A stretch of DNA of 64,000 nucleotides from Lineus longissimus (GCF_910592395.1 NC_088311.1:20997695-21061694), one strand, 5' to 3'; positions 11,701-23,090 are shown, numbered from the stretch's first letter. A program made the numbers and translations. The notes: a model not told the origin generated them from the letters alone.

Positions 11701-13934
11701 CCTTACTTGATTATAGTCCCTTTCCTCATCTTCAGCCTCAGCCAGTGTTGGCCTTGGCTGCCGTCACTCTCCCAGTACGTATCGGGATCCTCATCTGTTA
11801 TATTCTCAGATTCTTCCTGAATAGATGACATCGAAATCAGAATGCTGGCAAAACAAACTTTTAGTACAATAGTCACACCAATACGAGTTCAAAATTCAAT
11901 GTCCAAAACAATAATGTCACATTTGGACCCTCCAGCACCAGGATTTAACTTTATCACGTATGTCATGCACTTTTTGCATCATTTTGCAAATGTTCAATTG
12001 GAACAGACAACCAGACATCCTACAAAGGAACTGGCCCTTCTGGCAACCAAGCAGAAAACCTTTAAAAAAACAACCAGTGACTCTGTAAACCAAAAGAAAA
12101 AGTATCACCAGGAGTTGAAATTTACAATCATAAAATGTAGATTTTATCTGCCAGCTATGATCCTCAATGATATACAAAATAGAAAAACACAAGCAGTAGA
12201 GAGAAAGAACAACCACTCACACAAAATGAAGACACGTCGATGGACTCCACGTAATTTTTTATGCTGCCAAGATTATCATTCTCTGGCTCAGTGAGTTCCG
12301 AGAGGAAGCGGACTAGTTCAGTATCACAGTCAGTCGTCCAGTTCTGTGGAGGATCCTGGATTCTTTTCACAGCAGCGGGGTCTGGTTCGGCCAACTCATC
12401 TAAATGGTTTTTGTGTAAGCTGTATTGATATTCTATCACATCTTCATAACTGAAACAAACAAACAAAAAGAGTTTCAGCTATTAAGCTTTTATCTTCTCT
12501 CAATTTTTTCTTCCCAGATTATTTATTGCCCTGCCTTTTTCATGCACTGGAAGTCCATAGACAAATACATGTAATAGAATCACTCGATAACAGAGTAGCA
12601 AATTACAAACAGATAAAGTGGAACTGAATTAACTTCAGCAGAATTTCAAACATGGTCAGGATTCTTTCTACCCAAAGCTTAATGATAAGTTCCTTTTGAA
12701 AGACAATAAGACTGCAACATATTACCATTTCCACTTAAAACACAACATGACAAGAAAGAAAATGTCTCACTTTCAGAGGGGTACTTTTACTGGTTTGCAA
12801 GAAAAGAAGTCAGACAGAGAATTTCTACATGTATACAACAGCCACATTTTACAAATGGTACTAACTTCTCCAACTTTCTTGGTTGCTTATTGATGAAGGA
12901 TAAGGAGTTTTTGCCTGTTTTTTCTTCCACTGGATCCTTCCTTGTGCTATTCACTGGCACCAAGGCGATGGGCTCCTCTCTCTTCTCAACATTATAGAGT
13001 AACACCCACGCATCTTGTTCGAAGCTCAGACTAGTTTCTTTATGACCAGAAACTTCATACTGAAAAGAACTTGTTATTTTACATTATTATCCCCAGCCTT
13101 AGCGGCAATAGCGCAACTTCAAACAATATCTTTAAGGGAGATAAGCAAGGCAGAGGTGGGCCCTATTATTTCAACTCTTAAGTGTGATCCTTGTGCATAC
13201 TGAATCTCAGGACGCAACTTTTTGGCCTCCCATACCGGCAACTGGGTAAAATCTGAAAGATTTCCATGCCCGATTAGAAGAGCTAAAATCAGTTAAAATG
13301 ATTTGTAAGAGTTTGTGCTAACCCCTGCTAAAAGCTGTAAAAAACAGACTAAGAGACTTTTGCATGTGGTTGTATTGGGATATAATTGAAGCTGGCCAGT
13401 GACACTAAAATACCGTTTTCATGAACAACAAATACTAGTTTGATACGCGCACACTAGAGGGCGTTAGCCCGACCTCCACTTTTTACTTTCAGGGAACATG
13501 GAGGGGGGGTCAATACTCATGTTGATGGCCGAGGAGTGTCACCTCACCTTAAACAATCTTATCCACCTCCCGGACGAGTTGCTGTACTCTTCTCCAGATG
13601 CCCACACTCTACACGACAGACTCTCTTTTGTTTTACAAACAGAGGAGTCGAAGATAATGAGTGGGGTACCACGTGTGCTGGGGATGGGAGTGGCACTTCC
13701 ACTGCTTGTCAATATTTTGGGGGCAAGCAAATTCGAGGTTGAAGTTGAAGGGGACATGTACATTTGGAGCGTTGTATTCGCGGCCCCAACGAATTCCATT
13801 TGTTTAGGTACATAGCAAAGGGCCTCAGGAAGTGATTGGTTATGTTTGAAAGCTTTGATGCAATCGTTTAGACACCGAATTCTTGCTAAACGACGATGAG
13901 GAAGTCGAAGACTCCCTTCCTTGGCCGCCATCAC
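2777..13934 (-). CDS. HECTD3: HECTD3-like HECT E3 ubiquitin ligase, 14 exons, 3' end outside window
   Basis: Coding exons in transcript order: 13548-13934, 12866-13059, 12221-12449, 11707-11816, 11282-11395, 10961-11049, 9740-9905, 9403-9484, 8960-9036, 8205-8363, 7435-7603, 3646-3768, 3336-3425, 2777-2983. All junction phases agree and the sum is 732 codons. The product aligns along its length with human HECTD3 (861 residues). It covers the N-terminal region, a DOC/APC10-like block ([26 protein letters not shown]), [28 protein letters not shown], and the HECT N-lobe ([17 protein letters not shown]). About 130-145 C-terminal residues with the catalytic cysteine are not found down to base 1. 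Known HECTD3 attaches ubiquitin to signalling proteins. The start is the first ATG (13932-13934); a second in-frame ATG follows at once. The GT31 and TRIM genes sit in its introns. Exon 10 ends at an unusual GTTGGC donor beside a tandem array. Confidence 0.93.
3030..3190. repeat. Dispersed repeat with CTCTCTATTAAGGACA words, copy 1
   Basis: Short non-coding element in HECTD3 intron 13 running from CAGTAGAACCTCTCTATTAA to a mirrored GGTTCAACTG-type end. Inside, the phrase 'TTAATAGAGAGGTGTCC' and its complement recur. The ends resemble the CAGTAGAACCTC termini I associate with ISL2EU/PIF-like DNA transposons; that family link is from memory and uncertain. Copy 2 is at 4828-4975. Confidence 0.75.
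4828..4975. repeat. Dispersed repeat with CTCTCTATTAAGGACA words, copy 2
   Basis: Same family as 3030-3190 and shares CACCCTTGGGACTGACAAGT and the GTCCGCTAAGG end. It finishes about 45 bases before the TRIM start codon, so it probably forms part of that gene's leader or promoter. Confidence 0.75.
5020..7104 (+). CDS. Intronless TRIM-type RING / B-box / coiled-coil protein
   Basis: One open frame of 694 residues. The N-terminal RING has C11, C14, C27, H29, C32, C35, C52 and C55 in C3HC4 order. A B-box 1 (CKMC through HLCKDC to H-x-L) covers about 100-145 and a B-box 2 (C-x2-H through CPVC to DHGDH) about 158-195. A charged coiled coil follows at about 200-290. The C-terminal half, about 370-660, lacks SPRY marks; it looks like a beta-propeller of the kind in TRIM56- or TRIM2/3-like proteins, which I infer from spacing only. 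It ends with a [10 protein letters not shown] tail that could bind RNA or act as a nuclear signal. TRIM proteins are usually E3 ubiquitin ligases. It lies on the opposite strand inside HECTD3 intron 11. A single exon inside a host intron suggests arrival as a retrocopy. The first AATAAA downstream (7607-7612) lies at HECTD3 exon 11. Confidence 0.9.
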   Translation: MASKHRDTPACAICLEAQTVVKVVPTCKHVFCRKCLSKHLRSLGLISQRFPCPTCHVESLLPDDGVDGFLDFTEATDVENKPVSEPGTGTDTATTDRKKTICKMCRFTKKIDIEADHLCEECRNLHLCKDCTILHKNNKATENHILTPLKLMSERGEVDCVIHEHLITSFCFTCSTPVCPVCIQIDHGDHSLEKITAVFRTKINEVKRKTEAKKKRSRDIKFCERELIELTSLALGKMDQVVSAVEEYSNRCIENIIKQKTDMKKAIVADFDIILDVIACLDNIPDLTKEIDESVVKAQRILSDAEPCSSDLVKLYSVSKEMDEADKKAEHIKRDLYLQPYNNIWPNLPHFVPSLQEYNLGKLVPKKAKRDETLELIFEKKLEADNPTMFIPCVANLGKGYYAVALPSKGGADSNAIDIYKFPCKLLQTFKELDNPLHDMASTPDGNLAVLSQGRDRDTCSVQLFHPENGFMRSIESTNDVVYRELLSFAVNLQHEYVILSKVGVVRMVTVLNEDGSIKLSHKITERMFNISSDASRITCSARHIYVMANWGFAAYEVRENQMTLMMTHHSDLLGGVKMIKDISTTYFDLLAICYNITDKKACIKTFDMDYDHSILNVNDQEHGVLPQGADSETRISENSNFIVSSQGCAFRVYQLTETKPSCHKNCKSAGGGRRRRRRRGNRDQNTMPPFQLR
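7921..8213. repeat. 43-bp tandem array, about seven copies, copying a splice donor
   Basis: The core GGTTGCCAACCTGTAATCT begins at about 7937, 7980, 8023, 8066, 8109, 8152 and 8195. Copies differ by single bases. Read on the minus strand each unit contains the end of HECTD3 exon 10 and its donor (GATTACAG|GTTGGC). Only the last copy joins the coding body of exon 10. Confidence 0.95.
8472..8689. repeat. Short inverted-repeat element (MITE) in HECTD3 intron 9
   Basis: Starts TTAAAGGGATACTACAGGCA and ends with a near complement (GCCTATAGTCCCCCTTTAG). No ORF. The left end carries TTAA but the right end reads TTTAG, so a TTAA target duplication is not certain. Confidence 0.7.
13373..13499. repeat. 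127-bp direct repeat, copy 1 (HECTD3 intron 1)
   Basis: Differs at two positions from 14256-14382, in the same orientation. Begins TATTGGGATATAATTGAA and ends TTTCAGGGAACAT. Contains ACACTAGAGGGCG, which resembles the CTCF core. The pair brackets HECTD3 exon 1. Confidence 0.95.
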
Positions 13935-14846
13935 GGAGATTGATTCGCAGAGTCGATATAACTTTTCTTGATTAATGATAAAAATACTGTTCTATGGTAT
14001 GTGCTTCAGTAAAATGATTTTGGATACCATCTATATCGACAGCTTTGGTAGATCATACACAATTTTGAGAAAAAACTATTATTTGAAACTAAACTTAAAA
14101 TGTAGTAATAACTTTTTGGTCAATTTGGTTTTTCTTCGTTGAATCACTCCTCATCACTCTTGTTTTATGAGCAATTTAATCTCTTAATGATCAGCTTCTA
14201 GTGGAAGAAATACTCCAGATATACATTTATCTCACATTTAGGTGATTAGTTAAGGTATTGGGATATAATTGAAACTGGCCAGTGACACTAAAATACCGTT
14301 TTCATGAACAACAAATACTAGTTTGATTCGCGCACACTAGAGGGCGTTAGCCCGACCTCCACTTTTTACTTTCAGGGAACATAGACCAATTTGCCAGTCG
14401 ATGTGCATGTGCGTGTAGGGTGCGATATTGTGCCGAAAAGTCTCTGATTTCGTCATCTATTTCTGAATATTATTGCGTAGATATAACGCAGATAGCATAT
14501 TTTAGTAAAGCTTGTGTAGATTACTTGGTAAAGGTGAGTAAATTGTCCGTAATTCCTGAATAATTCTGTACATATGCCGGGCAATTTTGCCGGCTGTGCT
14601 TGCTTGTGGGCTTTTTGCATGCATTGGTTTGCTATGCAGTTCACATGTACAACGTGTACACGAGATTCCATACATTCACATTGTATAGCTGTCAACTCCT
14701 GTGCTGTAATTACATGCAGAGCTCGAACTTCACATGCAGACTGGACATATATTGCCGATTGCACTTTTTTATAACCTGCTGCACGATATGAGTGATAGAA
14801 TTTAAAAAATTCTCTACTTCTACTTGTACTTTGTAGGTTTCCCAAG
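13935..14846. promoter_or_regulatory. Shared divergent promoter region of HECTD3 and EIF2S1
   Basis: The two start codons are about 910 bases apart and face away from each other. A YY1-like GATGGCGGCC overlaps the HECTD3 start. For EIF2S1, a leader exon probably ends at 14533 (AAAG|GTGAGT) and joins an acceptor at about 14837 (CTTTGTAG|GTTTCCC) just before the ATG. Transcription starts are not visible from sequence. Confidence 0.6.
14256..14382. repeat. 127-bp direct repeat, copy 2 (between HECTD3 and EIF2S1)
   Basis: Second copy of the repeat at 13373-13499. It lies in the divergent promoter region about 150 bases before the inferred EIF2S1 leader donor. Confidence 0.95.
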
Positions 14847-17800
14847 ATGCCATTGTCGTGTCGATATTACGAGCATAGGTACCCGGAGGCTGATGATGTG
14901 GTCATGGTCAATGTACGATCCATCGCTGAGATGGGTGCTTATGTTCACTTGCTTGAGTACAACAATATAGAAGGAATGATATTGCTCAGTGAACTGTCTC
15001 GCCGACGTATCCGGTCCATCAATAAGTTGATCCGAGTTGGACGAAATGAATGTGTAGTTGTCATCCGAGTCGACAAAGATAAAGGTAATTGGGAAACGAG
15101 TTTACAATTCCCGATGATGGCCCAAAAAAAGGTCATCAATTGACGGATGATAAGTGCCATTGTTCAATGGATTGATGGTAGAATGCAAAAATCCGGTTCA
15201 TAAGAAAGCAGGAACGGACCGAAACGAACCAAAACGGGCCGGAACGGAGTTAAAATTTGCTGAAACGGAGCTTCTAGTGGTTTTAAATGGCATCTATAGG
15301 CAAGATAGGGCCCCTGAATTATAAATTATGTTCATATAATGAAGATCAGACTTCTTTTCCATCGTGATATTGATGATATTGCCTGATTTGGTCGAGGCCG
15401 ATTCCAGTAGCAGACAGCGCTTATACTGCACAAGAACTGATGCTACGAACTGATGACGTCACTTCAGCTCTGTGTGAAAGTATATTTAGTCCTCATTAAA
15501 TATTTAGGGGCTATCATGGAAAAGAAGTCTAATCTTCATTATATGAACATAATTTATAATTCAGGGGCCCTATCTTGCCTATAGATGCCATTTAAAACCA
15601 CTAGAAGCTCCGTTTCGGCAAATTTTAACTCCGTTTCGGTCTGTTCCTGCTTTCTTACGCACCCCAAAAATCTGATATCAGCTCTAAAAAAGCTATGTAA
15701 CCACATTGGATTTTAAAAGTGCAATAAAAGTCTTGTCCTTATTATCATTTTCCTTTTTCCTCTGCAGGTTATATTGATTTGTCCAAGCGGCGTGTCTCGG
15801 CTGAAGAAGTAAACAAATGTGGAGACAAGTACGCAAAAGCAAAGGCAGTACGTGTGATCTCTTTATAAATGTTATTCTAATCTAAGTACCCCAGTATTAA
15901 AAAGTTTGATGATGAACTTGTGATCTTTATGGACACATGTTAAAGGGAACTGAAACCGCCAAGCCAGTCCGTATGACCTCGTTTTCATTTCCCGCGTATC
16001 GGGTGATCAGAACGAGGCATGAATGAAACATGGCGGCTAGCTGTCAATCATTGAGTGACGTCACTACTATGGAATTTACTACGAAAACTCGTGAATGAAA
16101 GATCGCATGACTCACATGATTCTCAATAATAACAAATTGAACTGCGCATGCTCGGGCACTGGGGGGCGGAGCTACAAATCTGAACTCGAATAGGAAGTTG
16201 GAAGTTTGACTTTCTCGGGCGGTGAAAGTCGAAAAGTTGAATAAATCGCTCGGCGGTTCCAGTTCCCTTTAAGGGATTAGACTGAGAGTCTGATATCCGA
16301 TGCCAGTTCACAACTAATTTAATTAATCACTAATTTATATGTGTTAAAAAGTTATAGGCCTACTTGTCTTATGGATTTCTACTTTTCTTCCCTTTGTGCC
16401 CTACGGTAATTTCATTCACCTGTGGTGTAATTTTCTCTCTATGCCGTTACTCAATTGATACGCTTATCCCATCTTTGTGTTATTTCAGGTGAACAGCATC
16501 CTTCGACATGTCGCAGAGCTCCTAAATTACACTTCTAATGAACAATTAGAAAGCCTTTACAAGAAGACTGCGTGGCATTTCGATAAAAAACTCAACAAAC
16601 CTGGGGCATGTCACGATATATTCAAACACGCTGTTGGGTAAGCCTGGTGTTTGGATTGCTTCTCGTTATTTTGCTGAGCCGTCAGATCTTTTGGAATCAG
16701 ATCAGCAGAGCTAGAAATAAAGACATCTGGAGACACCTATTTTAAGGCTAGCTTGAAAAAATATGTCCAATGAGAATCTACTAATCTTTCTTACTCGTAA
16801 ACATACCGATATTTTGTTTGTCTTGTTTAAATTGATGTATTTCTTACTTTTTAGCAATCCTGAGCTTCTCGATGAATGTGATATTGATGAAGAAACGAAG
16901 AGTGTTCTTCTTGACAACATCAAAAGGAGGCTGACACCGCAATCAGTAAAAGTGAGAGCAGGTGAGCAGTCATGGACACGTTTGTCATAGTTTGTTTGGG
17001 CTCTGACCCCGCATGGTTTCACCTTGAGCAAAGGGTCACCATAGTTATGGTAATGTCCAAAGTAAACAATCATTATCTTGGGATAGGCCTTCTGACATTT
17101 TCTGTGTGTGCACAATTGTTTTATTTGGGCTCTGGGTCATCTTTCACAAACCTGCCTATTTAAGTCCTGTCCTCTTGTATGATTGAACTTTGATAGTTTA
17201 TGAAGTGACTTTGTAGTTATAGTAATAAGCTATTTGACCTCGGTTGTATTATTCTAAAACATACATTATTTTCAGTCTCTGAATGATTGAATAATTACTG
17301 ATAACTTGCATCCTTTTCCTTTTAGATATCGAGGTAGCGTGTTACGGGTATGAAGGTATAGATGCAGTGAAGGCTGCCCTCTGGAAAGGCCTCACATTAA
17401 CTAGTGAGGAAATGCCTATTAAGGTAATTTTATCTTACTGGGTTAGGAAGGATCATTGCAGAAATGAGCTACGAAAGTTCTTGAATATGGTCTCAAGATT
17501 GAGGATACATTGAAAGAACATTTTGTGGAGCCTCATCGAAGTATTACTGTGAGAACATATTTTGGTTGGTGTTGAAGACAATTCAATAGCCGTCCTGTAG
17601 TGTTTAAAGTTTGTTGATTATAGTGTTACCCAAATGAAAGGGCCAGTCAGACTTGACTTTGACAGTAGTTATATTTTTCTTCCAGATTTGTCTCATAGCG
17701 CCACCTTTGTACGTTGTGACAACACAAACGATAGAACGAGAGGAAGGTATCGAGAAGTTGACTAATGCTCTCGCTCTCATAAAGGAGAGTATCGAGGAGA

Positions 17801-18346
17801 GCACAGGAGTGTTCAATGTCAAAATGTCTGTGAGTATACAAAGTTATGTGGTTACGATGGCTAGTGAATCATCTAAAGTTATACGTAGTCACTCTAATAT
17901 GGTGCTGAGCTGGAAACAGCAGATCTTCACATTTCTGCCTAGAGTAGAAGCAGACGGACTAGATGAACCTAAAGAGTCTCTGTCCAATCACATTGTGGGT
18001 TGACAGGAGGCTTCCTGGAGAAAGTGGTCTTCACTTTTCAACCAGATCCCAGTTGATAATGGGCAATTCATTTCAAGTTATTGTTTGTATCATTATAAAT
18101 GATAGGTTGGCGAGCAGTTGTTGTCATACTCTGTTCCACTTTCAGCCTAAAGCTGTTACTGACACTGAGGAAGCAGAACTACAGAAACAAATGGACCAAT
18201 TGGAGGAAGCGAATCGGGAAATCTCTGGGGACGAGGATTCGGAGGAGGGTGAGGATGAGGGCATGGGTGCGGCAGTCAATGATGACGAGGATGAGGATGG
18301 GGAAAAGAAGGGCGACGAGGAGGAAGAGGGGGAGGAGGAAAAGTAG
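14847..18346 (+). CDS. EIF2S1: Eukaryotic translation initiation factor 2 subunit alpha
   Basis: Exons 14847-15084, 15768-15847, 16489-16637, 16855-16961, 17326-17423, 17686-17829 and 18146-18346, all in agreeing phase, give 338 residues (human 315). eIF2-alpha is the regulatory subunit of the eIF2 complex that brings initiator Met-tRNA to the ribosome. The S1/OB domain is almost identical to human ([35 protein letters not shown]), including the kinase target serine at position 51 counting Met as 1. The helical and C-terminal domains follow ([25 protein letters not shown]). The C-terminal acidic tail is longer than in human, with runs such as [20 protein letters not shown]. Introns 1 and 2 each hold an inverted-repeat element. 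Call is certain. Confidence 0.98.
15201..15657. repeat. Long fold-back element in EIF2S1 intron 1
   Basis: The left arm, from TAAGAAAGCAGGAACGGACC through GCCCCTGAATTATAAATTAT, is repeated in inverse at the right, ending CTGTTCCTGCTTTCTTA. Arms are about 170 bases with a short centre. No ORF; MITE-type. Confidence 0.9.
15940..16272. repeat. MITE with TTAA ends in EIF2S1 intron 2
   Basis: Left end TTAAAGGGAACTG and right end CAGTTCCCTTTAA are inverted copies, each carrying TTAA. TTAA target duplications are typical of piggyBac- and Kolobok-type transposons. No ORF. Confidence 0.8.
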
Positions 18347-18434
18347 GTGGGCGACAACTGTCATTAAAAGCGCCGTTCAAGGTCGCTAAAGCAGCACCTA
18401 GCGAGGTCGCAAGAAAGACATTACATATAAGAGT

Positions 18435-18440
18435 AATAAA
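18435..18440 (+). terminator. EIF2S1: EIF2S1 polyadenylation signal
   Basis: First AATAAA after the stop codon at 18346. Confidence 0.6.
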
Positions 18441-19346
18441 GAAAACATTGAAATAATCATCATGGGTTTGGCTTTAGATTTATATCTAATGAAATATTGT
18501 GTTAAGAGGAATGTATTCGGCCCAAACAGACTACACATGATGATTTTATTATCATGTTTTTCAACTTTTGTATGGACTGACATTGCTTTGTCTCTTTTCT
18601 TGTAGTGAGGCTGGGGGTGTCCATGTGTTAAATTTGAGCAGCATGCGTAGTCTGTTTGGGCGAAATAGATGCTATGTTGTATATCCTATGCTTGTGTTCT
18701 TCTTCAAGAGTCACAAATTTGAATGGTTAGAAAAAAATTCTGTTTTTGAGGACTTGCCTGATCATTGATACTTGTACCATAAACTGCTGTGGTATTGAAC
18801 ATGAACATTTTCAGACCTGTCAGATAAGTTTAAAATGTGCTATTTAATTTCAACAAGTCCTCTTATTTTGGATATCGGTGATTTTGGGAACGGTACTTGC
18901 CCTCGGTCTCTTCAGGGGATGAATACAATGGGAGATATTTATGTCCGTTTTTTACTCACGATGTGTATGGGTATTTGTTGAATAAACAGTTCAACACCAT
19001 ATATCAACTTGTTTTCGTTTACACTACTTTCATTTCAACTTGCCTGGTTGTGAGTTGGATCGGAGATCCACAGAAGTTGCCCAACAAGCTTTTATATACC
19101 AGTGAGGGATTTGGGCTGAGGCACACACCCTCAGTTTTCAGCAGAGGGCAACGATATTCCAGGTGCATCTCCCAAAGAAGCCAAGTATTACTTATTGGAG
19201 CCCTCGGGTGCCTGGAAAAAACCCTGCCCCCCCCCCCCCCCCCCTCTATGGTTGGGAGCTTTTCCAAATTTCTGGCTTCACCACTGTATACTTGATCGGC
19301 TGTTCCAAAGCCTCTTCAAAGATCTTTGCTGATCCTAATGCTTTTG
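18441..19346. other. Gene-free stretch after EIF2S1
   Basis: No gene supported. Contains a small inverted pair (CCCAAACAGACTAC near 18521 and GTAGTCTGTTTGGG near 18647) and an 18-base C run at 19227-19244. Confidence 0.6.
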
Positions 19347-19708
19347 GCTGGTACTGGTTCTTGGAGGTAAATTAAGGCAAGAAGATGTATAAAAGACCTT
19401 TATCACACCTCCCTGGTGAAACAGAAATGTGTTAAAAATCTGATGCACTGTGACCAAATATCAACCAGCTGGAAGAGTCGAATTGAAAAGTAAAAAAATC
19501 TGATGCGCTGTGACCAAATATCCACCAGCTGGAAGAGTCAAATTGAAACGTTAAGCATTGATATCCAGCTGGAAAGGAAATACCTGGAGTACCATAAAGG
19601 ACACTGAAATCTTGCCAAACCTTTCCAGCAGATTGGTGGATCATGCTCATCTGCTGGGTAAGGTAATTCATAGGTTGAGTAACTCTGATTTCTAACTAGG
19701 CTAGATCT

Positions 19709-19939
19709 TTAAGGGGTTGACCTTAGGTACTGCCATTTTGGCTAGAACTTGAAATCCTAAAGCAATTAGAACTTCAAAACGTAGTGAATGCTAATTTCAA
19801 AGGTGGGAGTCTGTTCTTTATTTACCAGAGAACAGCCTCCAGGGTTTAAAATGAGCATTCAATTCATTTGGAAAGAGTTCTAAATGCTTTAGGATTTGGA
19901 GGTCTAGCCAAAATGGCGGTACCTATGGTCAACCCTTAA
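19709..19939. repeat. TTAA-flanked MITE inside the fold-back element
   Basis: TTAAGGGGTTGACC at left is mirrored by GGTCAACCCTTAA at right; inner arms share GCCATTTTGGCTAG and CTAGCCAAAATGGC. No ORF. Confidence 0.8.
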
Positions 19940-21833
19940 TCATCTGTGGAAAAGCAGCACAGAGGAGAAGGGAAGCTCACATTTCAAACTTAAGTACAAG
20001 AATAACATTGGTCCGTAATACTAGGAAAAAAGGAGCCTCGTGCAAGGGTGTGATGAAGCTTAACCAATAGCTCAAGAAAACCTCAGCAGTTTGCTCTTCG
20101 ACACCACTGAATTTGGTCCAGCCTCTGTAACGTGTCAGAGGATAGGCGACCCACAATTATACTATTATGAAGTTGGAATTCACCTTCCAAATGCTGATAA
20201 CACCACGATTTTCAGTGTCCTTGATCGAATTCCAGGTTATTCCTCTTCCAGCTGGATATCAATGCTGAACTTTTAAACTTGACTCTTCCAGCTGGTGGAT
20301 ATTTGGTCACAGTGCATCAGATTTTTTTACTTTTTCAATTTGACTCTTCCAGCTGGTGGATATTTGGTCACACTGCATCAGATTTTAACTTTTTTCAAAT
20401 TTAACTCTTCCAGCTGGTTAATATTTAGTCACATTGCATCCGATTTTTAACATAATTCTGTTTCACCAGGGAGGTGTGCAGTCAGTTGGCCGCGGCCCCA
20501 TTTCCGCGTAATTCTCTCTGCGCTATGACGTCACTGCATATCATTACGAGCTCATTATCGCGTACATTTAGGCGTGAAAAATATGAAGTCGGAAATCGAT
20601 CCTAAACTTGCCAAAATCTTTCTGAATGACATGTAAACGGAACATATTATTCTAGATGAAACATTAATTAGTAGTTTCATTAAGAAAAAAGTGTAAAAAG
20701 TCCTGAGGTTTGCTGTTTACGTGACTTTGAACAGTGGTCGTCGCCCGAAAATTTGCAATTTTTTCACGTAATTTTGTTGAATAAATGCACCTAACTCATC
20801 AAAAACATCGTGCGTGCTCAGAAGTAATGACTGATATTTATTGTTATATGTATCTTTGACTGAATAACACGATAGTAAAAATGATTATTTCTGCCGCACG
20901 GCTAGAAAATACGTTTAAGTTGCCTCGGATTTTTGTCAGAAAATGTTGCAGCCGGATTTAGGTTCCGACCACACCCGAAGTTGAGCCGAAGAGGCCCGAA
21001 CACTAGGATCGCCACCATCGCTACAAAACGTGTTCTAGAATACTGATTATGAAAACTTGTCCAATAGCCCATCCTGCCGTCCCATCCCTCCTTTCACGAG
21101 ACCACCATTGCCCAAATTTAATGACAAAATGATGCAAAGAAGAAACTTAACATTAAAGATAACTAATCCTCTCTTCTGCATCCTGAAACTCTTTAACAGT
21201 GAAACGCTAACATTGAAACAAGAACACCAATAACAAACAGACAGTCAATTGTTGAAGGGTGTAAAACACAATGCCAAATTCAAATTCTTGCAAGTGGTGC
21301 TGTTGAACTTTTCAAGTGGAAGGAATCAAACTTATTTTCATTCGTGACGTTATTTGCTAATGATTGTTTACACCATTCAACAGCTTGACATGTTCATCAA
21401 ACCCGATTGACTGGAGAAGCGAAAGTATTAGCTGAAAGATAAAGCAGATTTTTCCTGAATGACAACAGCCTGGATGTACAATTACAACAGTCAAATTGAT
21501 GACAAACTTCAAGTTAAACCAATCACAATCTTGCAGGAAGATGTCCTGTACTAGGTTAAGTTTACACCTTTAACACTGGCATTGGTCATGCTGCTCCAAT
21601 TACATACTTTATCAGCTTTTTGGTATTATCTTTTACTGATACAGCAACTCTAAAAATGAGATGATGGCAAGTTCTGTGCGCGATGTCTGGCACAAAATAA
21701 CTCTTGTGGGGGTACTGATGAGGCTATTCCCGGCTTTATAAGCATCATTGATGGCTTGGAAGCCCGTTCAGACCCAGGCCAGGGTCAGGGAAAATAAACT
21801 ATCCATCCAAAGGTCGTCCAAAATTACCAGACA

Positions 21834-22154
21834 ATGCCTATTATTGAGCCATGTCACCTAGTAGGCCCTGGTGTTTTGGACCGTGAAGATCCACATTGTA
21901 ATGTGTATATGATTTCTTTTCCTGAACTATGGCAGCCTTTTACAGGCAAATCTGGCAAAAAAGTGCCTAAACATAGGCAACTAAAATTACCAAACAAACA
22001 AAAGATATATCATTATGAGAAAGTTTATTTTCACAGAGGATATACAGAGAAATTTCTGAAGAATCAGCCGGATTGCCCAACAGTAGTAGTAGACATCTCA
22101 GTCACCTGGATCTTTTCGGAAGTGAAGCATCATGGCTCATGCTTTACTGTTTGA
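21834..22154 (+). other. Unrecognised 106-codon ORF in the TGTG element
   Basis: The translation (ISFPELWQPF, KVYFHRGYTEKFL) is of ordinary composition but I know no family for it. It may be a remnant exon of the transposon's gene. Could be chance. Confidence 0.25.
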
Positions 22155-22869
22155 GCACATCCACACAAATCGATAGTATTCCTGGTCAATATCAATGACG
22201 ATATGGTGGAACACATGACATACCTCCAGTCTCATAACATAACAATAACATAACACTCACTCAGTCACTGTCGCTCTGACATTTCTGACGACTATTCTAC
22301 CAGTAGCTTTATCAAAAGGCTCAAAATCATCTGGTCATTTGGCCACAAGTTGTAGAAATTATAGTCAGACTAAGCATATTCATCAACAGAACTCAAACAG
22401 GCTACCATCATGCCATTCTCACTTTTAACCACAATTTTTTTGAGACACGCTGTGCATTAAAATATTTTTACAATATCGCGTCGTGCACGCAATTGCCGCG
22501 AAAAACGGCTTGATTAACATCACGTGATCCAAAACGTCATAAATATTAATGAGATTTCTTCGAAAAATCACCAAATTAAGTGCCAAAAAAGAAATATTTG
22601 GGAAACCGGGTGCTCAAATGTTTTAAAAGATATGAATTCATTTAGGATTGGTCAACCACTTCGCAAAAAATCAATTTACCAAATATCGCCGCAAAGCTGG
22701 AAAATATCTTTGAGTGAGGTATGTTCAGCGAAGATTGCGAAAATATCATATTTCGAAAAATTGATCAAACTCGGTTGATTTTGCTTGGAATTTGATGAAA
22801 TAAACACCAATTTTTTCTTTCAATAACGAACAATTTCGCCATCTTTGATCAATCGGTATCAGGCTGTTT

Positions 22870-23090
22870 CGCTGCATTGCCAGTTCGCTACCAGTCGTTT
22901 CGCTACATGTGGCGGTCGTTTCGTTACATGGTAGGTCGTTTCGCTACATGGGTGGAGTCGTTTCGCTACATGATGGGTACGGTCGTTTCGTTACATGGAG
23001 GGCGTTTCGCTACATGGGTGGAGTCGTTTCGCGACATGGATGTAGGTCATATCGCTACATCGTAGGTCGTTTCGCTATATGGGTGGAGTC
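22870..23090. repeat. Left array of TCGTTTCGCTACATG motifs
   Basis: About nine degenerate copies, 15-26 bases apart, near-exact inverse of 25146-25360. Likely the subterminal transposase-binding region of the MULE. Confidence 0.85.

Noticed and set aside
13498-13815. Plus-strand ORF of 105 codons beginning ATGGAGGGGGGG
   Set aside because: It is antisense to HECTD3 exon 1, which has clear homology and a good donor.
19227-19244. C homopolymer of 18 bases as a functional site
   Set aside because: Isolated run with no neighbouring signal; such runs are also prone to sequencing error.
22870-23090. CRISPR-like array of repeated motifs
   Set aside because: Spacing is irregular, the array is mirrored 2 kb away, and it lies in the ends of a eukaryotic transposon.
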